Of a stretch of 36,377 bases of DNA, positions 26,570-34,184 are shown piece after piece. The notes below the pieces were generated by a model, which saw only the letters and a program-made list of their open reading frames with translations, was not told where the DNA came from and did no database searches. Both the position numbers and the translations under genes were made by a program. Within the stretch, counting starts at the first letter, position 1; each line of letters begins with the position of its first letter. Where the stretch lies: the NCBI GenBank assembly GCA_028291055.1, contig JAQGIP010000066.1, positions 1-36,377 of the forward strand, written 5' to 3'. This stretch comes from Caulobacter sp. Lineage in GTDB: Bacteria; Pseudomonadota; Alphaproteobacteria; Caulobacterales; Caulobacteraceae.

Positions 26570-27331
26570 ATGACCCTGACCGTCCACCAGTTCGCCTGCC
26601 TGTCGGACAACTACGGGTTCCTGGTCCGCGACGAGGCGAGCGGCAAGACCGCCACCATCGACACCCCCGACGCGACCGCCGTGCTGGCCGAGCTGAAGGC
26701 GCTGGGCTGGGGGCTGGACATGATCTTGAACACCCACTGGCATCCCGACCACGCGGGCGGCAACGCCGAAGTGAAGGCCGCCACGGGCGCCGTGATCGTG
26801 GCCCCGGCGGAGGTGACCAAGATCGCCCCCATCGACCGCGAAGTGCATGGCGGCGACATCGTCCAGCTGGGCGAGACGAGCTTCCAGGTCATCGAGAGCG
26901 GCGGCCACACCCTCGGCCACATCAGCTATTTCGACCCCGCCGACCGCATCGCCTTCGTGGGCGACACCCTGTTCGCCCTGGGCTGCGGACGGATGTTCGA
27001 GGGCGATCCCCAGCAGTTCTGGACCAGCCTGCAGCGGCTGGCCGCCTTGCCGGAGGACACCACCGTCTATTGCGCGCACGAATACACCGCCTCCAACGCC
27101 CGCTTCGCCCTGTCGGTGGACGATGCGCCGGCCCTGAAGAAGCGCGCCGAAGAGGTGTTCGCGGCGCGCGAGCGCGGCGAGTGGACGGTGCCCACCACCA
27201 TCGGCCTGGAGAAGGCGACCAACCCCTTCCTGCGCGCGCCGCAACTGGCGGGCGCCGTGGGCGCGGCGGGCAAGCCGGATTACGAGGCCTTCGCCGCCGT
27301 CCGCTCGGCCAAGGACAATTTCAAAGGCTGA
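26570..27331 (+). CDS. gloB: Hydroxyacylglutathione hydrolase (glyoxalase II)
   Basis: A 253-residue metallo-beta-lactamase-fold thioesterase that hydrolyses S-lactoylglutathione to D-lactate and glutathione in methylglyoxal detoxification. The metal-binding THWHPDHAGG is at 55-64 (His56, His58, Asp60, His61), followed by GGHTLGHISY, FVGDTLFALGCGRMFEG and CAHEYTASNARFAL, all typical of GloB. The start ATG 26570 has CCGGAG upstream; the in-frame start at 26498 lacks support. It ends 7 bases before the DUF985 cupin gene, so the two are likely one transcript. Confidence 0.95.
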   Translation: MTLTVHQFACLSDNYGFLVRDEASGKTATIDTPDATAVLAELKALGWGLDMILNTHWHPDHAGGNAEVKAATGAVIVAPAEVTKIAPIDREVHGGDIVQLGETSFQVIESGGHTLGHISYFDPADRIAFVGDTLFALGCGRMFEGDPQQFWTSLQRLAALPEDTTVYCAHEYTASNARFALSVDDAPALKKRAEEVFAARERGEWTVPTTIGLEKATNPFLRAPQLAGAVGAAGKPDYEAFAAVRSAKDNFKG

Positions 27332-27338
27332 TGGGCGC

Positions 27339-27770
27339 ATGCAAAGCGCCCAGACCCTCATCCATCGCCTGGACCTGAAACCGCACCCCGAGGGCGGCTG
27401 GTTCCGGGAGACGTTCCGCGATCCGCACCTGGTCGACGGCCGCGCGGCCTCGACCGCCATCTACTATCTGCTGGAGCGCGGGCAGCGCTCGCACTGGCAT
27501 CGGGTGGACGCGGTGGAAGCCTGGCATTTCCATGCGGGCGCACCGCTGATGCTTGGGCTGGCGGACAGCCTGGGGGTCGCCCAGCCGGACGTGATGCTGG
27601 GGCCTGACGTGACCTCCCATGAGCGGCCCCAGGCCATCGTGCCCAAGGGCTGGTGGCAGAGCGCGCAGAGCACCGGCGAATGGACCCTGGTCGGCTGCAC
27701 GGTGGCGCCGGGCTTTGAGTATGATGGGTTTGAGATGGCGCCAGAGGGCTGGGCGCCGAGCCGGGGCTAG
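27339..27770 (+). CDS. DUF985 (cupin_5) family protein
   Basis: A 143-residue cupin of the DUF985 family. Family pattern: LDLKPHPEGGWFRETFRD near the start, STAIYYLLERGQRSHWHRVD with candidate metal ligands His52 and His54, then Glu60, AWHFHAGAPL (His63, His65) and IVPKGWWQSA. The function of the family is not established, though the histidine cluster argues for metal binding. It directly follows gloB and ends before a 367-base gap filled with repeats. Confidence 0.88.
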   Translation: MQSAQTLIHRLDLKPHPEGGWFRETFRDPHLVDGRAASTAIYYLLERGQRSHWHRVDAVEAWHFHAGAPLMLGLADSLGVAQPDVMLGPDVTSHERPQAIVPKGWWQSAQSTGEWTLVGCTVAPGFEYDGFEMAPEGWAPSRG

Positions 27771-27875
27771 GGTCTGCCTAACCCCACTTCCGTTCAATCA
27801 CCGCGCAGGCGCCAGGGGATGCACAGGCTGCAACCCTTCGCGGACCTCACTCCAGCAGCATGCGATGCCGCAAAT

Positions 27876-27947
27876 GGGGACATGATCCTATTTCCGGTCA
27901 CGGCCTGTCTGCGTCGTGACCTCTGCCGGAAATAGGTTCGTGTCCCC
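27876..27947. repeat. REP-like palindromic element D1
   Basis: Starts GGGGACATGATCCTATTTCC and ends in the reverse complement of GGGGACACGAACCTATTTCC. An inner stem, GGTCACG (27896-27902) with CGTGACC (27915-27921), extends the pairing, so almost the whole 72 bases can fold. It is flanked by AAAT and GATTT. It forms an inverted doublet with the element at 27990-28064. Confidence 0.85.
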
Positions 27948-27989
27948 GATTTGCGGGCGCCGCGCTGAAAGGTCGGGGCGGCAGGAATT

Positions 27990-28064
27990 GGGGACACGAA
28001 CCCATTTCCGGCCAACGCTCCGGCAAGGTGCTCAAGCCGCGCCCGGAAATAGGATCATGTCCCC
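27990..28064. repeat. REP-like palindromic element D2
   Basis: Starts GGGGACACGAACCCATTTCC and ends in the reverse complement of GGGGACATGATCCTATTTCC. It is therefore oriented opposite to D1, with the ACACG ends facing inward and the ACATG ends outward. The 42-base spacer (27948-27989) is GC-rich. Flanks are AATT and ATTT. Confidence 0.85.
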
Positions 28065-28137
28065 ATTTCCCGCGTCAGGCCGTTGGAGATGTGTGCATCC
28101 CTTAGCGCTTTCGCGGGATGAAGAGGGGTGCGCGCCC

Positions 28138-28905
28138 CTAGCGCGCCCCGGCGGCGAAGCAGATGCGGTCCGAGGAGGGCCGGCCCAGCAGCAGCATCGA
28201 GGGCACCACGGTGATGTGGATGGCGCCGGAGCCATCCATCATCACGCCCGGACGGCCGCCCTGTTCGATGACGATCTTGCTGATGCGGCTGAGCAGGGCG
28301 CGGCCGTCCGCGCGGCGCGACAGGCGCATCATCGCCTCGGCGGCCACCAGGGCGGCGTCGCCGATCAGGGCCGAGCTTTCCGGGGTGGCGTCGGCCTCCA
28401 CGGGGATCAGCTTCTGGGCGGCGTGGCTGGCGCGGGTGGAGGCCACGGTCAGCACGCGAAACAGCTGGGACGGACCCAGGCGGGCCAGGCCCAGCGGCGG
28501 CGAGGCGCCGACGGTGGCGGCCGCCGCGCCGCCCGGGCGTTCGGTGGTGAACAGGGTCAGGCCGCCCACGCGGGTGACCCGCAGCATGGTGCGGCCCAGG
28601 TCGTTCTTGTAGAGGATGTCGCCGCGGGGCGCATATTGGGCGGCCAGCACCCAGACCTCCGAACTGCCCTCGAAGCGCAGCATGGGCTGGCGCGGCGAGG
28701 AGCGGTCGAAGACGAAACTCTGGCCGGTCTCGGATACATAGCGGGCTACAGCCGGCGCTTCGACGCGCCGTTGGTCTCCTTCGCCACGGCCCAGCATCCG
28801 CCCGATAGGGTTGGACTGGGTCCATGCAGGAGAAGCTATCGCGCACACGCCTACGGCCAGGGCTATCAGCCAGGCCGGCGTCCACGCCGATCTTGTCGCC
28901 ACCAT
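28138..28905 (-). CDS. Secreted DUF4908-like hypothetical protein
   Basis: A 255-residue protein with an N-terminal signal peptide (about 1-29, WLIALAVGVCAIASPAWTQ). The start ATG 28905 is preferred over an in-frame GTG at 28923. The mature part contains ARYVSETGQSFVFDRSS, then PMLRFEGSSEVWVLAAQYAP, a pattern I associate with DUF4908 proteins of Caulobacterales; that assignment is from memory and moderately sure. No catalytic motif is seen. It lies 100 bases downstream of phaB on the same strand, separated enough for its own promoter, and converges on the repeat island. Confidence 0.75.
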   Translation of the reverse strand: MVATRSAWTPAWLIALAVGVCAIASPAWTQSNPIGRMLGRGEGDQRRVEAPAVARYVSETGQSFVFDRSSPRQPMLRFEGSSEVWVLAAQYAPRGDILYKNDLGRTMLRVTRVGGLTLFTTERPGGAAAATVGASPPLGLARLGPSQLFRVLTVASTRASHAAQKLIPVEADATPESSALIGDAALVAAEAMMRLSRRADGRALLSRISKIVIEQGGRPGVMMDGSGAIHITVVPSMLLLGRPSSDRICFAAGAR

Positions 28906-29005
28906 CCGTGGAGCCTTGCACACCGACTGGGGCGAATCTTGGACGCGAGACGTGACGGAAAAAAGCGCAATCCCCAGCGCGTCCTGCGATTCACCCCATG
29001 GGCGA

Positions 29006-29731
29006 TCAGGCCGCCATATATTGCCCGCCGTTCAGGGTCAGCGTCGCGCCGGTCACGAACCCCGCGCGTTCGCCGGCCAGGAAGGAGACCATGTCGGCGA
29101 TCTCCTCGCCCTTGCCGAGACGCCCGATGGGGATGCCGGCCACGATGGAGGCCAGCACGTTCTCGGGCACATTGGCCACCATGTCGGTGTCGATGTAGCC
29201 GGGGCAGATGGCGTTGACGGTGATGCCCTTCTTGGCGCTTTCCAGCGCCAAGGCCTTGGTGAAGCCGATCAAGCCGGCCTTGGCGGCGGAATAGTTGGTC
29301 TGGCCCGCCTGGCCCTTCTGGCCGTTGATCGAGGAGATGTTGACGATCCGGCCCCAGCTGCGCTCGCGCATGCCCTCGATGACCTGGCGGGTCATGTTGA
29401 AGACGGAGTCCATGTTCACCGAGATGACTTCCGACCACTGCTGGGGCGTCATCTTGTGGAAGAAGCCGTCGCGGGTGATGCCGGCGTTGTTGACCAGCAC
29501 GTCGACCGGGCCGAGCTCGGCCTCCACCGCCTTGATGGCGTTGGCGCAGTCTTCGTAGTTGCCCACATTGCCCTTGACCACCATGACGCCCAGCTCGGAC
29601 GCGGTGGCCTTGGCGGCCTCTTCATTGCCGCTGTAGCCGGCCGCCACCTTCATGCCGTCGGCCTTCAGCCGTTCGACGATGGCCTTGCCGATGCCGCGCG
29701 TTCCGCCCGTGACGAATGCAACCCTGCTCAC
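29006..29731 (-). CDS. phaB: Acetoacetyl-CoA reductase
   Basis: A 241-residue short-chain dehydrogenase that reduces acetoacetyl-CoA to (R)-3-hydroxybutyryl-CoA with NADPH for polyhydroxybutyrate synthesis. Cofactor motif TGGTRGIGKA is at the N-terminus, NNAGITRD follows, and the catalytic triad is Ser134 (NISSINGQKG), Tyr147 and Lys151 (TNYSAAKAG). NGQKGQAGQTNYSAAK is characteristic of PhaB rather than FabG. The start is GTG 29731 with GGGAGAG six bases upstream. It follows phaA on the minus strand after 72 bases, as a phaAB operon. Confidence 0.94.
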   Translation of the reverse strand: MSRVAFVTGGTRGIGKAIVERLKADGMKVAAGYSGNEEAAKATASELGVMVVKGNVGNYEDCANAIKAVEAELGPVDVLVNNAGITRDGFFHKMTPQQWSEVISVNMDSVFNMTRQVIEGMRERSWGRIVNISSINGQKGQAGQTNYSAAKAGLIGFTKALALESAKKGITVNAICPGYIDTDMVANVPENVLASIVAGIPIGRLGKGEEIADMVSFLAGERAGFVTGATLTLNGGQYMAA

Positions 29732-29803
29732 AATATCTCTCCCAGCGCCTGTTAGCGTTTTTTGGTTTGTTGATAGTCGGTCGTCGTGCCGGTCTTGTGC
29801 CGG

Positions 29804-31024
<1,221 letters not shown>

Positions 31025-31049
31025 TTACGGTGCGGCGCCTCGGTTCATT

Positions 31050-31061
31050 GTGCGGGCGCAC
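31050..31061. promoter_or_regulatory. Palindrome in the phaA-phaR divergent promoter region
   Basis: GTGCG-GG-CGCAC is a perfect inverted repeat, closely followed by ATGCAT (31063-31068), 58 bases upstream of the phaA start. PhaR-type proteins bind GC-rich TGC/GCA-containing sites near PHA genes in other alphaproteobacteria, and PhaR is often autoregulated, so this is a candidate operator. The match is by eye, and GC-rich palindromes arise by chance. Confidence 0.25.
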
Positions 31062-31204
31062 CATGCATACTTGGCGCGGCCTCGTCACCCCGGGCCTTTG
31101 ATCACAAACCGTTTTCCGCGATAAACGCGAGGCTGGCGTCATGCCTTCGCTTTAGCGATAGTGCGATGCAGAACAGCGGTCGAAGCGGCCCGTTAGGGGA
31201 TGAA

Positions 31205-31834
31205 ATGTCCGAGAAACCCGAGTCCGGCGAAACAGCCGCTTCCGAGAAAGTGGTCATCAAAAAATACGCCAACCGTCGCCTCTACAACACGGCCTCATCC
31301 TCCTACGTCACCCTCGAACACCTGGCCGACATGGTGAAGGAGGGCATCGACTTCGTGGTCTATGACGCCAAGACCGGCGAGGACATCACCCGCCCGGTGC
31401 TGACCCAGATCATCTTCGAGGAGGAATCCAGCGGCCAGCAGAGCCTGCTGCCGGTCCAGTTCCTGCGCCAGCTGATCGGCTTCTACGGCAACCAGATGCA
31501 GGCCTTCGTGCCGAGTTATCTGGAGATGAGCCTGGAGGCCTTCTCCAAGAGCCAGGAACGGCTGCGCAGCCAGTTCGCCACCATGGCCCCGGGCGTGGCG
31601 GTCAAGGGCGGCATGGGCGTCTATGACGAGCAGATCCGCCAGAACATGGTGTTGTTCGACCGGGCCATGAAGATGTTCTCGCCCTTCGCCTTCACCCGCC
31701 CCGACGAACCCACGCCCGCCCCGCCGGCCGCCAAGCCCGCCGAGGCCGCGCCGTCCGAGGACAGCCTGGCCGATCTGAAGCGCCAGCTGGACGCCATGCG
31801 CGAGCAGATCGAGAAGCTGGCGACGAAGAACTAG
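31205..31834 (+). CDS. phaR: Polyhydroxyalkanoate synthesis repressor PhaR
   Basis: A 209-residue PhaR regulator, which binds both PHA granules and the promoters of phasin and PHA genes. The N-terminal DNA-binding domain is VIKKYANRRLYNTASSSYVT followed by LEHLADMVKEG (about 17-47). The accumulation-regulator domain includes DITRPVLTQIIFEEES and the FYGNQMQAFVPSYLEMSLEAF helix. The C-terminus is Pro/Ala-rich, with a final coiled-coil-like segment (LADLKRQLDAMREQIEKL). Start ATG 31205 is preceded by AGGGGATGAA; upstream in-frame ATG 31166 is a weaker option, and longer extensions overlap phaA antisense. It diverges from phaAB. Confidence 0.93.
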   Translation: MSEKPESGETAASEKVVIKKYANRRLYNTASSSYVTLEHLADMVKEGIDFVVYDAKTGEDITRPVLTQIIFEEESSGQQSLLPVQFLRQLIGFYGNQMQAFVPSYLEMSLEAFSKSQERLRSQFATMAPGVAVKGGMGVYDEQIRQNMVLFDRAMKMFSPFAFTRPDEPTPAPPAAKPAEAAPSEDSLADLKRQLDAMREQIEKLATKN

Positions 31835-31835
31835 G

Positions 31836-32077
31836 CCGTCCTCCCGAGGTGAGCCTGCAGCGAGCCGGTTGGGGAGGTGGCGCGACCCGAAGGGCAGCGC
31901 GAAGCCTGAAGCGCCGGAGGGGCTTACCGACTCTCCGACTATTCTCGTTCTGGCGACGGGGTTGGTGACGGCATCGGTCCAAGCGCCAGAACAGGCCCAC
32001 CCTTTGACTCGGTAAACCCCTCCCCGCCTTCGGCGGACCTCCCCGCCGGTCCGCTTGGGCGGACCTGGGGAGGATGG
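31836..32077. repeat. 242-base imperfect palindrome directly downstream of phaR
   Basis: Fills most of the gap between phaR and the gene at 32125. The left arm (31836-31933) and right arm (32006-32077) align in inverse orientation through CCRTCCTCCC, GGGGAGGT and a shared end: GGAGGGGCTTACCGA (31916-31930) against TCGGTAAACCCCTCC (32009-32023). An inner perfect stem, GTTCTGGCG (31947-31955) with CGCCAGAAC (31984-31992), lies in the loop. The phaR transcript could fold here into one very long hairpin. The left arm carries about 25 extra bases. It is not related in its ends to the GGGGACATG family. Confidence 0.75.
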
Positions 32078-32124
32078 ATTGAGGCCAACCCGCCCTTAAC
32101 CTCCGATGCCTAAAGTCTGCCGCG

Positions 32125-32409
32125 ATGAACCGGTCCGACGATCCCCGCAACCTGCCCGTGCCCGTGACGCCCGCCGTCACGGAAGAGGCTGGACATGTGG
32201 GTGGGCCGGCGGGACGCAGGAGCGAACATCGCAAGGCGGGCGATCCGTCCTTCGAGGCGCATCTGATGGGACAGCCCGGCGCCAAGCGCGGCCTGCGCGG
32301 CGGTCCGGAGACGTTGCAGACGGCGCGCTCGGCCTATCTGGAAGCGGAATATTCGGGCCCGGCCGACCGGCGGCCCAAGCCCGGCATCCTCAGGAAGACC
32401 GAGATCTGA
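32125..32409 (+). CDS. Small conserved hypothetical protein
   Basis: A 94-residue soluble protein with no recognised domain. The N-terminal half is polar (Pro, Asp, Arg, Gly), and the C-terminal half has a conserved-looking segment, FEAHLMGQPGAKRGLRGGPE, then TARSAYLEAEYSGPADRRPK. I recall similar proteins in other alphaproteobacteria, without known function. A different frame (32106-32429) is a shadow: this one has better codon use and an ATG at a sensible position. Its 3' end overlaps the convergent HTH gene by 20 bases. Confidence 0.7.
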   Translation: MNRSDDPRNLPVPVTPAVTEEAGHVGGPAGRRSEHRKAGDPSFEAHLMGQPGAKRGLRGGPETLQTARSAYLEAEYSGPADRRPKPGILRKTEI

Positions 32410-32719
32410 CCCAGGCCGTCAGGCGCTGAAGTTCGGTTTCCAGCGCCGCCACCCGCGTCTCCAGGGCCACGATCCGCGCGCCCGCGTCCTGACCCGGGAC
32501 AGGCGTGGAAACCCCCGCATGGTGGGCGATTTCCGCCGGCGTGACGCCCAGCAGCTCGGCAAAGGCGGCCACCTCGGCCACCGACAGCTCGCGCTGGTCC
32601 TTGAAAACATCGTCCAGTTCGGTGGGACTGATGCCGCTGACGGCGGCCAGCACGTCGCGGCTGATCGCGCGCTCGGCCAGGCGCGCGTCGAACCAGTCGC
32701 GGTCGAAGAACAGGGCCAT
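32390..32719 (-). CDS. HTH (XRE/Cro-like) protein with C-terminal coiled coil
   Basis: A 109-residue protein. Residues about 12-70 form a helix-turn-helix-like domain (AISRDVLAAVSGISPTELDD, then LSVAEVAAFAELLGVTPAEI), and residues 80-104 a heptad-like coiled coil (IVALETRVAALETELQRLT). It could be a small DNA-binding regulator that dimerises through the coil; the HTH fit is by eye. No clear ribosome binding site precedes the ATG. The last 20 bases overlap the convergent gene, so the two mRNAs are complementary there. Confidence 0.72.
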   Translation of the reverse strand: MALFFDRDWFDARLAERAISRDVLAAVSGISPTELDDVFKDQRELSVAEVAAFAELLGVTPAEIAHHAGVSTPVPGQDAGARIVALETRVAALETELQRLTAWVRSRSS

Positions 32720-32780
32720 CAGGGCAAGTGGCGCCGGTCTTGCTTAACGGAATGAGAATTCATCGTTCCGGGACCGGTCC

Positions 32781-32849
32781 ATGTTCGCTTTCGCCATCCG
32801 CGCCTTCGACATCCTCGTCGTCACCGTGATCTTCACGGTGCTTTCCTAG
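32781..32849 (+). CDS. Candidate 22-residue hydrophobic small protein
   Basis: ATG at 32781 opens a short frame ending at TAG 32847. The product is about 22 residues, mostly Phe, Ala, Ile, Leu and Val, with one Asp and two Arg near the N-terminal third (AIRAFDILVV). It could be a single short membrane helix. In 19 of 21 codons the third base is G or C, as expected for a real gene here, though any GC-rich frame may show that. No strong ribosome binding site is seen. It lies between two minus-strand genes. Confidence 0.3.
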   Translation: MFAFAIRAFDILVVTVIFTVLS

Positions 32850-32858
32850 CGCAAAGCC

Positions 32859-33308
32859 CTAGTGCGGCAGGTGATCGCCACCGCCGCCGCCCACGAAGTC
32901 CACGTCGCGCCGGGCCGCCACGATGGTGACGATGAAGCCCGCCAGCACATCCAGCACCACCATCACCGTGATCAGGAAGAAGGTCGAGGTGGCGAAGGCC
33001 GGGAACAGCAGGAACTCGACCAGGCACAGGATGAACAGGATCAGCGACAGCGAGTGATTGATGATCGCGATGTTGCGGCTGGTCGTGGATTTCAGCAGCT
33101 CGATGAACAGCACCACCAGCGACACCGCCAGCAGCAGATCGCCCATGGCCACCGGCCAGACGGTGTTGGACGCCATCTTGATGGTGAACAGCTGTTCGCC
33201 CATGTGGGCCTGGGCGGTGGCGGCCTTGAAGCCCCCGCCGCTCAAGGTGAGCGCGATCAGGTTGTAGACCAGCACCGGCAGGGCAAGCAGCGGAAACGCG
33301 GCGAACAT
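32859..33308 (-). CDS. Hypothetical four-helix membrane protein
   Basis: A 149-residue protein, not recognised. Hydrophobic segments at about 2-22, 50-70, 84-106 and 108-130 suggest four membrane passes. The C-terminus is short and soluble, with VDFVGGGGGDHLPH, a Gly-run followed by two histidines. The ATG has an excellent GGGAGG ribosome binding site, which supports expression. It stands alone, between the small HTH gene and the glycosyltransferase gene. Confidence 0.75.
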   Translation of the reverse strand: MFAAFPLLALPVLVYNLIALTLSGGGFKAATAQAHMGEQLFTIKMASNTVWPVAMGDLLLAVSLVVLFIELLKSTTSRNIAIINHSLSLILFILCLVEFLLFPAFATSTFFLITVMVVLDVLAGFIVTIVAARRDVDFVGGGGGDHLPH

Positions 33309-33395
33309 GGCGACCTCCCACCGGTCGAGCCCGGCATTCAGATTAGTTAACGCCTTTTCGGAACGCGGTGAAGCTTATGCGGTTGCCGCGCGAGT

Positions 33396-34130
33396 TCAGA
33401 CCTCGTCGACGCCTTGCGGGTTGCGGCCCCGGGTCTGCAGCCACATCACCCCGAACAGGTCCGACATCGACGCCCAGAGCCGGCCCAGGTTGGTGTATTT
33501 CGACACCCCCTCGCCGCGCGGCCGGTGGTTCACGGGCCGGAACGCCACCTGGTAGCCCTCGCGCAGCATCAGGGCGGGGATGTAGCGGTGGATGTGGTCG
33601 AAGTAGGGGAGCCGCAAAAACGCGTCGCGGCGCATGGCCTTGATGCCGCAGCCGGTGTCGTTGCAGGTGTCTTTCAGCAGGCGCTTCCTCACGCCGTTGC
33701 CGATGCGCGAGGCCCACTTCTTCCAGATGGTGTCCTGGCGTTTCACGCGTTCGCCGCCGACCAGGGTCAGCTCCGGCGGCCCGGCGGCCAGGGCGTCGAC
33801 CAGCTTAGGCGCGTCGGCGGGGTCGTTCTGGCCGTCGCCGTCCAGGGTCACCACGATGGGGGCGCGGGCGGCCATGATGCCGGTACGCACGGCGCGGCTC
33901 TGGCCGGAATTCCTGGCGTGGGCCACGACGCGCAGCTGGGGCAGCTCGGCCTTCAGGGCCACCAGCAGGGCGCGGGTGTCGTCGCGGCTGGCGTCGTCCA
34001 CGAACACCATCTCGTAGTTTCGCCCGGCGAAGGCGGCGGCGATCTCGCGCGCCAGGGCCGGCGCGTTGCCGCCCTCGTCGAACACGGGGACGACGACGGA
34101 GACGTCGGGAATAGGGGAAACGGCGGCCAT
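33396..34130 (-). CDS. Family 2 glycosyltransferase (dolichyl/undecaprenyl-phosphate sugar transferase type)
   Basis: A 244-residue GT-A glycosyltransferase of family GT2. It shows SVVVPVFDEGGNAPALA at the N-terminus, VFVDDASRDDTR, the nucleotide-sugar DxD motif TLDGDGQNDP (Asp97, Asp99), and the acceptor-side region CNDTGCGIKAMRRDAF. This pattern matches ArnC/DPM1-like enzymes that load a sugar on a polyprenyl phosphate. Unlike ArnC it has no C-terminal membrane helices. The ArnT-like gene diverges from it across 54 bases, so a lipid-linked sugar donor made by this enzyme and used by that one is a reasonable inference. Confidence 0.9.
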   Translation of the reverse strand: MAAVSPIPDVSVVVPVFDEGGNAPALAREIAAAFAGRNYEMVFVDDASRDDTRALLVALKAELPQLRVVAHARNSGQSRAVRTGIMAARAPIVVTLDGDGQNDPADAPKLVDALAAGPPELTLVGGERVKRQDTIWKKWASRIGNGVRKRLLKDTCNDTGCGIKAMRRDAFLRLPYFDHIHRYIPALMLREGYQVAFRPVNHRPRGEGVSKYTNLGRLWASMSDLFGVMWLQTRGRNPQGVDEV

Positions 34131-34184
34131 GACGTTTCATAGCGGAAAAGTCGGCCCGCGAAAGGATCGTGCTATCTCAGGGAC

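Larger units (their letters stand above)
27794..28122. repeat. Composite repeat island: outer inverted repeat enclosing REP doublet D
   Basis: The 367-base convergent gap between the DUF985 gene and the DUF4908-like gene contains no credible gene. An outer imperfect inverted repeat consists of a left arm at 27794-27825 (ending GCGCCAGGGGATGCACA) and a right arm at 28092-28122 (reverse complement reading GCGCTAAGGGATGCACA). It encloses two head-to-head palindromic elements described separately. The nesting looks like one repeat family inserted into, or captured between, copies of another. Confidence 0.7.
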
